A stretch of 64,000 nt of DNA from Aestuariibaculum marinum (GTDB lineage Bacteria; Bacteroidota; Bacteroidia; Flavobacteriales; Flavobacteriaceae): NCBI RefSeq assembly GCF_014596975.1, contig NZ_JACVXD010000002.1, forward strand, positions 366,280 through 430,279, in the 5' to 3' direction. The translations under genes and the position numbers were made by a program. Positions 56,101 to 64,000 of this stretch are shown here, piece by piece (within the stretch, counting starts at the first letter, position 1; each line of letters opens with the position of its first letter). The notes below the pieces were generated by a model, which did not search any database, was not told the DNA's origin, and saw only the letters and a program-made list of their open reading frames with translations.

Positions 56101-56594
56101 TGTTAGGACCTAGATTTGGAAAAGACATGAAAGCTGTGGCTCAGTTAGTTAATAACTTTACTGCAGATGATATCAAAAAAATCGAGCAAAATGGTATTTT
56201 AGACGTAGATATCAACGGAAAAAGTATTACTTTAGAGCGAGGAGATGTAGAGATAACATCTCAGGATATTGAAGGATGGTTAGTCGCAAACGAAGGAGCT
56301 TTAACAGTTGCTCTGGATGTTGCCATAACCGACGACTTAAGAAAAGAGGGTATTGCGAGAGAGCTTATAAATCGTATTCAAAACTTAAGAAAAGATTCAG
56401 GCTTCGAGCTTACCGATAGAATAGACGTAATCCTTCAGAACGACGAGCAAGTTGCTAATGCTGTAGGTGCGAATATGGCATATATTAAAGCTGAAACATT
56501 AGCTAATGAACTCGAGATAATTGATGAATTAGAGAATGGTATAGATGTTGTATTTGATGATGTAAATACCAAATTGTTTATACAAAAGCATTAA
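53175..56594 (+). CDS. ileS: Isoleucyl-tRNA synthetase
   Basis: The 1139-residue class-I synthetase charges tRNA-Ile. The HIGH motif takes the form GIHH (62-65, in SANGLPGIHHVMARA), and KMSKR is at 687-691. The CP1 editing domain (WTTTPWTLPSNT) and the C-terminal anticodon-binding region are present. The size and the ANGLPGIHH signature place it in the long, eukaryote-like type usual in Bacteroidetes, often tolerant to mupirocin (family knowledge). The start could also be the Met five codons later (53190). Confidence 0.97.
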   Translation: MKIDKMSAKFPEYKGLDLPKVAEEILNYWQENNIFEKSVSTRENNESYVFFEGPPSANGLPGIHHVMARAIKDIFCRYKTQKGYQVKRKAGWDTHGLPVELGVEKELGITKEDIGKTISVEEYNEACRKAVMRYTDIWNDLTEKMGYWVDMDDPYITYKPKYMESVWWLLKQIYSKNLLYKGYTIQPYSPKAGTGLSSHELNQPGTYQDVTDTTIVAQFKTKQESLPQFLQNEGDIHFLAWTTTPWTLPSNTALTVGPKIVYVLVETYNQYTFEPIKVVLAKKLVSYQFSGKFKQVEDQSEVAAYKEGDKKIPFYILKEFVGKDLVGITYEQLLPYALPNDNPENAFRVISGDFVTTEDGTGIVHTAPTFGADDALVAKQATPEVPPMLVKDENGNLVPLVDLQGKFRPEMGEYAGKYVKNEYYNEGEAPEKSVDVEIAIQLKIENKAFKVEKYKHSYPNCWRTDKPILYYPLDSWFIKVTDVKERMVALNDTINWKPKATGTGRFGNWLANANDWNLSRSRYWGIPLPIWRTEDGKEEICIGSVEELKAEMAKAVEAGVLAKDIFADFEVGNNSEDNYDKIDLHKNIVDEIVLVSPSGQKMFRESDLIDVWFDSGSMPYAQWHYPFENKELIDNGTSYPADFIAEGVDQTRGWFYTLHAIGTMVFDSVAYKNVVSNGLVLDKNGQKMSKRLGNAVDPFETLGNYGADATRWYMISNANPWDNLKFDLDGVEEVKRKFFGTLYNTYSFFTLYTNLDNFTYAEADIPLDERPEIDRWILSELHTLIKKVDEFYAEYEPTRAARAISDFTQDYLSNWFVRLSRRRFWKGDYQKDKISAYQTLYTCMVTIAKLGAPIAPFFMDRLYLDLNSVTKKEEFDSVHLADFPKFDESFVDKSLERKMESAQTISSLVLSLRAKEKIKVRQPLQKIMIPIDNETQKNEILAVADLIKSEVNVKEVEVLEDASDILVKNIKPNFKVLGPRFGKDMKAVAQLVNNFTADDIKKIEQNGILDVDINGKSITLERGDVEITSQDIEGWLVANEGALTVALDVAITDDLRKEGIARELINRIQNLRKDSGFELTDRIDVILQNDEQVANAVGANMAYIKAETLANELEIIDELENGIDVVFDDVNTKLFIQKH

Positions 56595-56598
56595 AGTT

Positions 56599-56982
56599 AT
56601 GAGTTTAGATTTAAATGTTAGATATTCTGACAAGGATTTAGCGGAGTTCAAGGAACTTATTCAAGAGAAAATTGTTAAAGCACAGCACGATTTAGAGCTT
56701 ATTAAAAGTGCGTATATGAACGACCATACCAATGGAACTGAGGATACGTCACCTACTTTTAAAGCTTTCGATGAAGGAAGTGAAGTAATGAGTAAAGAGT
56801 CGAATTCGGCTTTAGCAATCCGTCAGGAAAAATTTATTCGCGACTTAAAAAATGCGCTTATTAGAATTGAAAACAAAACATACGGTGTATGTCGCGTTAC
56901 TGGTAAGTTAATTAATAAAGAGCGTTTAAAATTAGTACCGCATGCTACTTTAAGCATCGAGGCTAAAAATATGCAACAATAA
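56599..56982 (+). CDS. DksA/TraR-family protein with a degenerate zinc finger
   Basis: The 127-residue protein has the DksA-like coiled coil (about 12-92) and a C-terminal finger region in which only one of the four zinc cysteines remains (C98 in YGVCRVTGKLINKERLKLVP). Loss of the other cysteines is widespread in Bacteroidetes members, so the fold is probably kept without zinc. DksA-like proteins act on RNA polymerase with ppGpp. It starts 4 bases after ileS and ends at a terminator. Confidence 0.9.
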   Translation: MSLDLNVRYSDKDLAEFKELIQEKIVKAQHDLELIKSAYMNDHTNGTEDTSPTFKAFDEGSEVMSKESNSALAIRQEKFIRDLKNALIRIENKTYGVCRVTGKLINKERLKLVPHATLSIEAKNMQQ

Positions 56983-57002
56983 ATCTTAACGTATACAATA
57001 TT

Positions 57003-57036
57003 AACGTCCCGGTTTAATTATCGGGGCGTTTTCTTT
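57003..57036 (+). terminator. Terminator after the ileS-dksA pair
   Basis: AACGTCCCGGT (57003-57013) and ATCGGGGCGTT (57020-57030) form an 11-bp stem with two G-T pairs, followed by TTCTTTT. Confidence 0.8.
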
Positions 57037-57073
57037 TATAGAGGGATGCTTCTATATAATCGCTAAACTATTT

Positions 57074-57700
57074 ATGTCCTTAAAAAAATCAATAGTCTTA
57101 ATCTTTATTATTTTACTTATCGATCAGGTGAGTAAAGTTTACATTAAAACTCATTTTAAGTTACAGGAGAATATTGAAATTTTTAGTTGGTTTCAAATCT
57201 ATTTTATTGAAAACGACGGGATGGCATGGGGTACAAAAATTAGCGATTTCACTTCTTTTATTTCAGAGCGTACGGCTAAAATAGCTTTAACCGTTTTTAG
57301 AATAGTTGCCATATTTGGTATTGGTTACTGGCTGTATGATGCGACTAAAAAGCAAAGCTCTAAAACATTAATTCTAGCAATAGCCTTAATCTTCGCTGGA
57401 GCTCTCGGGAATATTATCGACTCGGTATTTTATGGTGTTTTGTTCGACGATAGTTTTAATCAGGTGGCGCAGTTTTTACCTGAAGCAGGAGGTTACGATT
57501 CTCTTTTGCATGGTAAGGTTGTCGATATGCTTTACTTTCCTTTATTTTCTGTTGATTTGCCCGAATGGTTTCCCATTTCAGGAGGTAAACGCTTTAATTT
57601 CTTTGAACCTGTTTTTAACATTGCTGACGTTGCAATTAGTACAGGGTTCATCATGCTTATCGTTTTTAATAAAAAAGCCTTCCCAAAAAGTAATAAATAA
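57074..57700 (+). CDS. lspA: Lipoprotein signal peptidase (signal peptidase II)
   Basis: LspA cleaves prolipoproteins before the lipidated cysteine in the inner membrane. The 208-residue protein has four membrane segments and the family motifs DQVSK (17-21), ENDGMAWG and FNIADVAIS, the last carrying one catalytic aspartate; the other lies in GKVVDML. It is longer than the roughly 160-residue E. coli enzyme because of an extended loop between the third and fourth segments, which is common in Bacteroidetes. Confidence 0.95.
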   Translation: MSLKKSIVLIFIILLIDQVSKVYIKTHFKLQENIEIFSWFQIYFIENDGMAWGTKISDFTSFISERTAKIALTVFRIVAIFGIGYWLYDATKKQSSKTLILAIALIFAGALGNIIDSVFYGVLFDDSFNQVAQFLPEAGGYDSLLHGKVVDMLYFPLFSVDLPEWFPISGGKRFNFFEPVFNIADVAISTGFIMLIVFNKKAFPKSNK

Positions 57701-57792
57701 GCAAAAAATACGTACTTCTACTTATTTAAAAAGTTAAAGAGTTTTTTAACTTTATAAATTAATTAATTCAATTTTTCAAATCTCTCAACTAA

Positions 57793-59679
57793 ATGAAAGG
57801 AAAATCCCTCCTCTTTCTATCATTATTGCTATTGTCATGCTTCAATGTTTTCTCTCAACACACATACGATATTGTTTTTCCGAACGCAGATAGAAACCAA
57901 AAATGTAAAACGTGTTTCGATGCGTTTAGACAAAAGCCTAAAGAAGTAAAATTCTCTATTAAACGAAATGGTGCTAAGCTGTTTTTTGAAGTTAATGATA
58001 AAGACTGGTTTAATACCTTGTTTGTTAATTCCGGCGACGGAATAGCGGTCGACATTGTTGTAAAAGATCGTTATGCGTGTAGTGAGGAATCAATTGCTAA
58101 TACCCAACTTAGAGGGTTTTTGTTAAAACCGGTATATGCTCGGGCCTTAAAAAGTGGTTTAAAGCCTAATGGGGAAAATCGTTTTAGTGTATATGTCGGC
58201 AGTATTCCCGAAGGTTTACTTAACGATAAAATGGAGTTTAATATTCTGTTTTTAAGTAATAAGAACTTGTGTCAGTATTATGTAATTTATGATTTAGAAT
58301 CTTATGCCTGGGATTTGCTGGATATGGGCATGTATCTCGACGATTTAACTTATGATACCAAAAAAATAGAATCCTCAACAGGAGAAGCTTACACTATACG
58401 GAATAAAACCATGAAGTTTATTATTCCGTTTCAAAAGAATAAATCGAATTATTCTCAAGCCGATATTAAACCGATTTATGATTCGTTACGATTAACCGAC
58501 TTCAATATTAAAACCATCGATATAAAAGCGTATTCGTCTATTGAAGGTATCCCACAGCGCAATATCGAATTACAGGAATTACGTGCTAATAGTATTGTGG
58601 CGGCGTTACAGGCTTTTCAGAAGTCGACTATTAAAACAGAGGTGTCAGCTTCAGAAAACTGGGTAGAATTTTTTAATGATATCAAAGGAACGAAATACGA
58701 TAACTTATCTAACCTGACAAAAAGCGAAGTACGCTCTAAAATTGAGGGGGTCGTTTCAAGAGAAATGGAACCTATTTTAAAAAATCATAGAAAGGCGGTT
58801 ATCGAACTTGAGTTAGAAAAGAAGGATAAGTATATTAATGAAACTCCCGAACAATTACTGGTTAGGTTTAATAATGCCGTAACAGAAGACAACTTAACAG
58901 AAGTAGAGGAGCTTCAAAATTCTATTTTCGAAAAAATAAGATCTCGAGAAACTTCATATGAGATTTTAAATAAAATGGAAATACCGCTTCAGGATAAGTT
59001 TGTGAAGGTTTTTAATAAGAATTCGGCCTATAAATACATGAACGATATCAGGGAAGCTGTAATTGTTTATAATGAACTTCAGCAGCTTGAAAAAATCGCT
59101 CCGAAGGATGCGGGGGTTAAGTATAATATAGCGGCAGTCAAGATTAAATTATGGCGCTATAACGCTATTGAAGTTGACGAATCGGCACTTAAAACTCAAA
59201 TTAATGCGCTTAAAAACTATGGTATTGGCAGCGGACTTATTTCACGTATGATGGTGAATTATCACATTATTAAAGCTGAGAATTATATGCGTTCCAGAGA
59301 TTATGCTAATAAGGACAAATCCGTGGAATACATTAATAGAAATTATAAAAATTTTCCGTTATCGAATTATGATTATTTGAGTTTGGCACAATTCTTTAGT
59401 TTTTATGCCAATACTGATTTGGCAGTAGAATTGTTAGATAGAAAAGCCAGAAGTATTGATATTGATGAAGATTTATTGTTTTACTATCTCAATTTAACCT
59501 TGATTAATCCTAAGCTAACAAAAGATTCAGATTACCGAACCGTATTGCTTAATGCGGTCAATATGAACAAAGAGCGCTTCTGTAAATTATTTAATGCTGT
59601 TGAAAAAGGAGGGGTTACCTTCCAGCTACTGGAAGATGAATATCTGAGAAAAACCTATTGCGAAAGTTGTAATAATTAA
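57793..59679 (+). CDS. Large secreted protein with an OmpA-like central domain
   Basis: I do not recognise this 628-residue protein as a named family. It has a signal peptide (ending VFSQ), an N-terminal beta domain with a CxxC pair (C38, C41), then at about 207-275 a segment like the OmpA peptidoglycan-binding domain: FIIPFQKNKSNYSQADI, DIKAYSSIEGIPQRNIELQ, and LRANSIVAALQ. The remaining about 300 residues are helical and possibly TPR-like. The protein ends with a second CxxC pair (C623, C626). A periplasmic, cell-wall-associated role is likely. The last four bases overlap the convergent cycloligase gene. Confidence 0.65.
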   Translation: MKGKSLLFLSLLLLSCFNVFSQHTYDIVFPNADRNQKCKTCFDAFRQKPKEVKFSIKRNGAKLFFEVNDKDWFNTLFVNSGDGIAVDIVVKDRYACSEESIANTQLRGFLLKPVYARALKSGLKPNGENRFSVYVGSIPEGLLNDKMEFNILFLSNKNLCQYYVIYDLESYAWDLLDMGMYLDDLTYDTKKIESSTGEAYTIRNKTMKFIIPFQKNKSNYSQADIKPIYDSLRLTDFNIKTIDIKAYSSIEGIPQRNIELQELRANSIVAALQAFQKSTIKTEVSASENWVEFFNDIKGTKYDNLSNLTKSEVRSKIEGVVSREMEPILKNHRKAVIELELEKKDKYINETPEQLLVRFNNAVTEDNLTEVEELQNSIFEKIRSRETSYEILNKMEIPLQDKFVKVFNKNSAYKYMNDIREAVIVYNELQQLEKIAPKDAGVKYNIAAVKIKLWRYNAIEVDESALKTQINALKNYGIGSGLISRMMVNYHIIKAENYMRSRDYANKDKSVEYINRNYKNFPLSNYDYLSLAQFFSFYANTDLAVELLDRKARSIDIDEDLLFYYLNLTLINPKLTKDSDYRTVLLNAVNMNKERFCKLFNAVEKGGVTFQLLEDEYLRKTYCESCNN

Positions 59680-60239
59680 AAGGTATAAAGTGTTTTGGGA
59701 GTAACGCAGTAATCTAGTTTTATGTCGTTATTATGAACATCCTGTATTTGTAATTCAGCTTCGAAAAAAGACAATCCAATTTTGATGGTTTCAGGTTTAC
59801 AACGTTTTAAAAAGCGATCGTAAAAGCCTTTGCCGTAACCTACCCGGTTCCCTTGTTGGTCGAATGCTAAAAGCGGAATGAATACGACGTCAATTTTATT
59901 GTCGGCAATTTCAATACCATCGACAGGTTCTGGGATGTTGTAGTTATTTTTTTTAATTAAGGTGCTATCGGTTAATAAGTAATTTGTCATTTCCATCGTT
60001 TTAAAATTACTTTTCGAAATCACAATATGCTTGTCTTTTCCGGATAGAATATTTAAAATAAAATCGGTGTCCACCTCTTTAGATTCTCTAATGGCTAGAA
60101 AAATATGGTAAAACGAATAATCCCAAATAGGGAGTTTTAATAAACGGTTGGCAATTTCTAAACTTAAGTCCTCAATATCGTTTGCCGACAGGTTATTGCG
60201 CAGTAATTTGTAGGTTTTTCGAAGGTCCGATTTAAGCAT
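59676..60239 (-). CDS. 5-formyltetrahydrofolate cyclo-ligase
   Basis: The 187-residue protein matches the 5-FCL/YgfA family, which converts 5-formyl-THF to 5,10-methenyl-THF with ATP. The signature GNRVGYGKGFYDRFL is present, and the N-terminal basic helix (LRKTYKLLRNNLS) is typical. It is the last gene of the protease-RimK-AspA operon, 9 bases after the AspA-like gene, and shares no obvious function with them. Confidence 0.94.
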   Translation of the reverse strand: MLKSDLRKTYKLLRNNLSANDIEDLSLEIANRLLKLPIWDYSFYHIFLAIRESKEVDTDFILNILSGKDKHIVISKSNFKTMEMTNYLLTDSTLIKKNNYNIPEPVDGIEIADNKIDVVFIPLLAFDQQGNRVGYGKGFYDRFLKRCKPETIKIGLSFFEAELQIQDVHNNDIKLDYCVTPKTLYTF

Positions 60240-60248
60240 GTCAGTTTT

Positions 60249-61223
60249 TTAACGTTTTAATTTTTTTGAAATATGAAAAAGCGCATCACCCTGATAAACA
60301 ATGGGCGCTTCGTTTACATTTATTATAAACCCTGAATTTGTAGCTTTTACTTCGTGGTTTAATTTGCCGTAAGGGTCGGTAATATGACCTAAGACATCCC
60401 CTTTTTTCACCTGAGAACTTATGGGGATTGAAGCTCTGAACATGCCAGAAAAATGAGCGCGAATCCATCGGCTTTCATTAATGAATACAGTTTCCTTTTT
60501 GGAAGGTTTAGCTTTGTACTTAATATTTAACATCCCAAAATGACTCAATAGACGCTTTGCACCGTTAACTCCGGCATTGGTTACTGATTCATCGATATGA
60601 AATGATTTTCCGCCTTCAAAAAGTAGCATAGGTTTGCCGAGCTTATAGCAGGTATTTCTAAAAGATTTATTTAGATTTTTTGAGTATAATACAAATGGTG
60701 CAGCAAAAACTTTAGCTAAGTCGTTAAGTTCTTTGTGTTCTTTTACAATCCGTATTTGTGGGGCATTAAACCTTCCTGAGCCACCGGTATGGAAGTCGAT
60801 AATATAATCGACGTAGGGCACAATTTCATTAATTAACTTGTGCGCGACCCGACTGGCCAAAGAACCATCAACGCTTCCTGGGAATACTCGGTTTAAATCT
60901 CGGCCATCAGGAAATTCTCGTTTTAAGTTAATAAACCCAAAAACATTAATAACGGGTATACAGATAATGGTGCCGCACTTAGGTTTATTAAGTCCTTTGG
61001 CTATTAATTGTCTTACAATTTCAACGCCATTAACTTCATCGCCGTGAATGCCTGCTGTAAATAATACAACAGGCCCGGGTTTTTTAGCACGTTCAATTAT
61101 TACAGGAACATTAACCGGAGATGAGGTATGAAGATTAGCAACATCAAAGTTCACTTCTTTGCTCTCGCCTGGTAAAATTCGGGTATCGAGAATGGTTAAA
61201 ATGTCCGGTTTAGTTGTGTTCAT
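60249..61223 (-). CDS. Succinylglutamate desuccinylase/aspartoacylase-family zinc hydrolase
   Basis: The 324-residue protein is an M14-type metal hydrolase: the zinc ligands H60 and E63 lie in AGIHGDEVNG, the third (H145) in DFHTGGSGRF, and the substrate-binding segment is DGRDLNR (106-112). A C-terminal beta domain (about 225-320) completes the AstE/AspA layout. Family members remove acyl groups from amino acids or act as carboxypeptidases. No arginine-degradation genes are near. Its position 7 bases after rimK suggests that it acts on RimK products, for instance removing added glutamates; this is inference. Confidence 0.9.
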   Translation of the reverse strand: MNTTKPDILTILDTRILPGESKEVNFDVANLHTSSPVNVPVIIERAKKPGPVVLFTAGIHGDEVNGVEIVRQLIAKGLNKPKCGTIICIPVINVFGFINLKREFPDGRDLNRVFPGSVDGSLASRVAHKLINEIVPYVDYIIDFHTGGSGRFNAPQIRIVKEHKELNDLAKVFAAPFVLYSKNLNKSFRNTCYKLGKPMLLFEGGKSFHIDESVTNAGVNGAKRLLSHFGMLNIKYKAKPSKKETVFINESRWIRAHFSGMFRASIPISSQVKKGDVLGHITDPYGKLNHEVKATNSGFIINVNEAPIVYQGDALFHISKKLKR

Positions 61224-61230
61224 ACAATTA

Positions 61231-62109
61231 TTACAAGCGCGCGTTTCTTTCTATATATGTAATGATGTTTTTAGCAATATTTCTTCCAGTAGCTGCTTCA
61301 ATACCTTCAAGACCTGGGGTAGAGTTAACTTCTAAAAGTAATGGACCACGAGATGATTGTAACATATCCACACCACAAACAGGCAGCTTAAGTACTTTCG
61401 AGGCGTTCATTGCTAAACGCAATTCGGCTTCATTTAATTTAATGATATTTGCCGAGCCGCCACGGTGCAAATTAGAACGGAATTCACCTTCTTTACCTTG
61501 ACGTTTCATGGCACCAACCACTTGTCCGTCTACAATTAATGCACGAATATCAGCCCCTTTAGCTTCACCAATAAATTCCTGAACAATGACGCGGGCTTCC
61601 AATCCGTTAAAGGCCTCTAAAACCGATTCTGCTGCATTTTTAGTTTCCGCTAAAACTACACCTAGCCCTTGTGTACCTTCAAGAAGTTTAATAATTACAG
61701 GAACACCACCAACATGTTCAATAACCTCTTCAACATCACGTGAATAATTAGTGAAAACCGTTTTAGGCATCCCTATTCCAGCTTTACTCAAGCGCTGTAA
61801 ACTGCGCAGTTTATCTCGAGAACGTTGAATGGCATCAGATGTAGCGATGGTGAATACCCCCATCATTTCGAACTGGCGAACTACGGCACACCCAAAAAAA
61901 GTAATGGAGGCACCAATGCGCGGAATCACCGCATCGACATAATCCAGATAGCGGTCTTTATAAAAAATGGTTGGTTTTTCTTTTTCAATGATGATGTCAC
62001 ACTTTAAAGGGTCGATAATTTCAATGTTATGACCTCTTTTTTTGCCTTCTTCAATAAGTCTTTCTGTTGAGTATAGATTAGGATTTCTAGAAAGAATAAC
62101 TATGTTCAT
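61231..62109 (-). CDS. rimK: RimK-type ATP-grasp amino-acid ligase
   Basis: The 292-residue protein matches RimK over its full length (E. coli RimK is 300 residues), including the ATP-grasp elements [35 protein letters not shown] (20 residues) and [15 protein letters not shown]. RimK adds glutamate residues to the C-terminus of ribosomal protein S6 in E. coli and can make poly-alpha-glutamate. The start overlaps the preceding protease gene by 4 bases, and an AspA-like hydrolase follows. Confidence 0.94.
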   Translation of the reverse strand: MNIVILSRNPNLYSTERLIEEGKKRGHNIEIIDPLKCDIIIEKEKPTIFYKDRYLDYVDAVIPRIGASITFFGCAVVRQFEMMGVFTIATSDAIQRSRDKLRSLQRLSKAGIGMPKTVFTNYSRDVEEVIEHVGGVPVIIKLLEGTQGLGVVLAETKNAAESVLEAFNGLEARVIVQEFIGEAKGADIRALIVDGQVVGAMKRQGKEGEFRSNLHRGGSANIIKLNEAELRLAMNASKVLKLPVCGVDMLQSSRGPLLLEVNSTPGLEGIEAATGRNIAKNIITYIERNARL

Positions 62110-62531
62110 TTGTTTTTATAATTATAGGAAACATTTTCTAAATCTACATCAACTAAAAATTTGCGCTTTAAAAACTGTCTTCCAATTAATACGGGGAATC
62201 TCATATCGTCGCGTGTGCTTAAAGTTAAGTTAATCTTATATGTTTTCCCAAAAAAGATTACTTCAGACTTAATTTTATATCTGTTTTCTTTAAAGCCATT
62301 GCTGCTTTTTACGTTTGTTCGTGAATAGTCGTCGAACAGGATTTCGGTTTTTCCGAAGTTTTCGTGAACGTCACTATGAAACGTTACTTTTAGAGTTTTG
62401 TTCTCTTCAACAATCTCAGAACAATGAATTGCAGAGGTATAGGCGCCGGTATCAACTTTAACGTTAATATCGAACAAGCCTAATTTGGGGAAGCTAATAA
62501 CATCCGCTCTGCCTATAATTTTTTTGCTCAT
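62106..62531 (-). CDS. RimB-like retropepsin-type protease (PF05618 family)
   Basis: The 141-residue protein has the aspartic-protease signature [11 protein letters not shown] (D27-T-G-A) and the [17 protein letters not shown] segment near the C-terminus. This is the family annotated as ATP-dependent zinc protease, known as RimB in pseudomonads, where it modulates RimK. The start ATG is at 62531; the last 4 bases overlap the rimK start, so production is coupled. It is the first gene of the operon. Confidence 0.88.
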   Translation of the reverse strand: MSKKIIGRADVISFPKLGLFDINVKVDTGAYTSAIHCSEIVEENKTLKVTFHSDVHENFGKTEILFDDYSRTNVKSSNGFKENRYKIKSEVIFFGKTYKINLTLSTRDDMRFPVLIGRQFLKRKFLVDVDLENVSYNYKNK

Positions 62532-62646
62532 CTTGTATTTTTAAATATGGGCGCAATGTACCAAATAAGTCAATTGAAAAATGATTTGCCCATAAAAGTT
62601 TAATAGATTTAATATAGTGAATTTTATCAATAAAAAATTAAATAAT

Positions 62647-62654
62647 TACCTTTG
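62647..62654 (+). promoter_or_regulatory. -7 box of uvrC, giving a leaderless or nearly leaderless mRNA
   Basis: A perfect TACCTTTG ends 5 bases before the ATG at 62660, so transcription would begin at about the first codon. Confidence 0.6.
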
Positions 62655-62659
62655 AATTG

Positions 62660-64000
62660 ATGGATAAACCTGCTCTAGAAATACAATTAAAAACACTGCC
62701 AAACCAACCTGGGGTGTACCAGTATTACGATGCTAACGGAACCATTATTTACGTGGGTAAAGCCAAGAATTTAAAGAAACGTGTAAGTTCTTATTTTACC
62801 AAAACACACGATAACGGTAAAACCCGTGTACTGGTAAAAAAGATAGCAAGTGTTAAACATATTGTTGTTGAAACGGAGACTGATGCCTTGTTGCTTGAAA
62901 ATAACCTGATAAAAAAGTATCAGCCCAGATATAATGTCATGCTTAAAGACGACAAATCTTATCCGTGGATTTGCATTAAAAAGGAACGTTTCCCAAGGGT
63001 GTTTTCAACTCGTCGAGTTTTTAAAGATGGTAGTGAGTATTTCGGACCCTATACCAGTATGAAAACGGTGTCAACTTTATTAGACTTAATAAAAGGGCTA
63101 TACTCCTTACGTACTTGTAATTACGATTTATCGGAAGCTAAAATTGATGCGGGTAAATATAAAGTCTGTTTGGAATACCATTTAGGAAATTGTAAAGGTC
63201 CTTGTGAGGGTTATGAAAGTGAAGAGGTTTATCAGGGGCATATACAAGATATCAAGGAGATATTAAAAGGAAATTTTAAAGATTCTCTCAATCAGTTTCG
63301 TGCGCAGATGAATGCTTACGCAGCTGAAATGCAGTTTGAAGAAGCGCAGCGTATTAAAGAAAAAATTGAAGTTTTAGAAAATTATCAGGCGAAGTCCACT
63401 ATTGTTAATCCTAAGATTAGTAATGTTGATGTGTTTTCAATTGTTAGTGATGAAGGTTACGGCTATGTGAATTTCCTGCAAATATCGTACGGATCAATTA
63501 TCCGTTCGCATACGTTAGAAATTAAAAAGAAACTGGATGAAACCGATTTAGAATTATTAGAGTTAGCCATTACTGAAATCAGACAGCGCTTCAATTCAAA
63601 ATCCAGAGAAATTTATGTGCCTTTTGAAGTTGATTTGGGAGAAGATATAAAAGTTACAGTGCCTAAGCTGGGAGATAAAAAGCATATTTTAGATTTATCG
63701 GTTCGTAATGCGAAATATTATCGCATGGAACGTTTTAAGCAAATAAAAATAACCGATCCGGACCGGCATGCTAATCGTATTATGGCGCAGATGAAAGTTG
63801 ATTTACGTTTACATGAAGAGCCAAGGCATATTGAGTGTTTCGATAACTCAAATATTCAGGGGACGAATCCTGTAGCAGCTTGTGTGGTGTTTAAAAATGG
63901 AAAACCAAGCAAGAAAGATTATCGCCATTTTAATATAAAAACGGTTGAGGGGCCTGATGATTTTGCTTCCATGGAAGAGGTTGTGTACCGTCGTTATAAG
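62660..64000 (+). CDS. uvrC: UvrABC system protein C (3' end outside window)
   Basis: The reading frame from ATG 62660 stays open to the window end (447 codons), so the C-terminal part is missing. The N-terminal GIY-YIG nuclease domain is clear (QPGVYQYYDANGTIIYVGKA, 20 residues, then KNLKKRVSSYF). A cysteine cluster region follows (CLEYHLGNCKGPCEGY), then a UVR domain (EMQFEEAQRIKEKIEVLENY, 20 residues), and the start of the RNase-H-like second nuclease domain (IECFDNSNIQGTNPVAACVV, 20 residues). UvrC makes both incisions in nucleotide excision repair. The gene is divergent from the RimK operon. Confidence 0.97.
   Translation, partial: MDKPALEIQLKTLPNQPGVYQYYDANGTIIYVGKAKNLKKRVSSYFTKTHDNGKTRVLVKKIASVKHIVVETETDALLLENNLIKKYQPRYNVMLKDDKSYPWICIKKERFPRVFSTRRVFKDGSEYFGPYTSMKTVSTLLDLIKGLYSLRTCNYDLSEAKIDAGKYKVCLEYHLGNCKGPCEGYESEEVYQGHIQDIKEILKGNFKDSLNQFRAQMNAYAAEMQFEEAQRIKEKIEVLENYQAKSTIVNPKISNVDVFSIVSDEGYGYVNFLQISYGSIIRSHTLEIKKKLDETDLELLELAITEIRQRFNSKSREIYVPFEVDLGEDIKVTVPKLGDKKHILDLSVRNAKYYRMERFKQIKITDPDRHANRIMAQMKVDLRLHEEPRHIECFDNSNIQGTNPVAACVVFKNGKPSKKDYRHFNIKTVEGPDDFASMEEVVYRRYK

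Noticed and set aside
57728..57754. Possible terminator after lspA (AAAGTTAAA...TTTAACTTT)
   Set aside because: The stem is all A-T except one pair, too weak to call.

Overview
The window is a stretch of ordinary chromosome from a low-GC marine-type member of the Flavobacteriaceae (Bacteroidetes). The evidence is a porZ-like type IX secretion gene, a SusC/SusD pair, DUF4270, a split atpD-atpC pair, IleRS of the GIHH type, a single-cysteine DksA-like protein, near absence of Shine-Dalgarno sequences, and repeated Bacteroidetes-type -7 promoter boxes (TAnnTTTG), some almost directly on the start codon. Coding density is high and no gene-free gap exceeds 300 bases. I see no rRNA, CRISPR array, insertion sequence, integrase or prophage. 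A tRNA 3' end lies at the left edge and uvrC runs off the right edge.

Layout. 1-9.8 kb: tRNA end, a porin-like barrel, an ArsC-like thioredoxin-fold protein, DinB-like protein, a DUF3298-like lipoprotein, a beta-barrel divergent from gdhA, then porZ-recO-recX. 9.8-15.3 kb: cupin-8 protein, and a TonB receptor-bioB operon divergent from a MocR-type regulator whose PLP lysine is missing. 15.3-21.3 kb: flotillin-NfeD, DUF2007 protein, M61 peptidase, DUF2975-XRE pair, a small secreted protein. 21.3-33.2 kb: an N-acetylglucosamine/chito-oligosaccharide locus, with SusC, SusD, a NagB-PIG-L fusion and GH20 hexosaminidase on the minus strand, and a LytS/LytTR two-component system plus a NagX/HGSNAT-like membrane acetyltransferase on the plus strand. 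33.2-36.1 kb: a lone umuD, a PH-domain protein, atpC-atpD. 36.2-43.6 kb: two paralogous TonB receptors, one paired with an SGNH lipoprotein. 43.7-48.1 kb: operon of a glycogen-synthase-like N-domain protein, DUF4270 lipoprotein and glmS. 48.3-53.1 kb: panC, panD, a YbhN-like flippase, a nucleophile-less alpha/beta hydrolase and radA. 53.1-59.7 kb: ileS, dksA-like, lspA and a large secreted OmpA-like protein. 59.7-62.5 kb: a four-gene operon with a retropepsin-like protease, RimK, an aspartoacylase-family hydrolase and 5-formyl-THF cycloligase. 62.7 kb to the end: uvrC.

How the genes fit together. The clearest functional module is the aminosugar locus: SusCD would import chito-oligosaccharides, periplasmic GH20 would release GlcNAc, and the NagB-PIG-L fusion could carry both deacetylation and deamination, since no separate nagA is present. 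The RimK operon looks like a peptide-tag ligase next to candidate trimming enzymes. The MocR-TonB-bioB locus has an operator-like repeat in the shared promoter and points to regulated uptake linked to biotin synthesis. Everything else is mainly housekeeping. No wholly new multi-gene system is evident; the most promising leads are the degenerate MocR with its operator, the RimK module, the hairpin between susD and nagB, the palindromes at the gdhA and DUF2975-XRE promoters, and the two proteins that look like catalytically dead enzymes (glycogen-synthase-like and alpha/beta-hydrolase-like).
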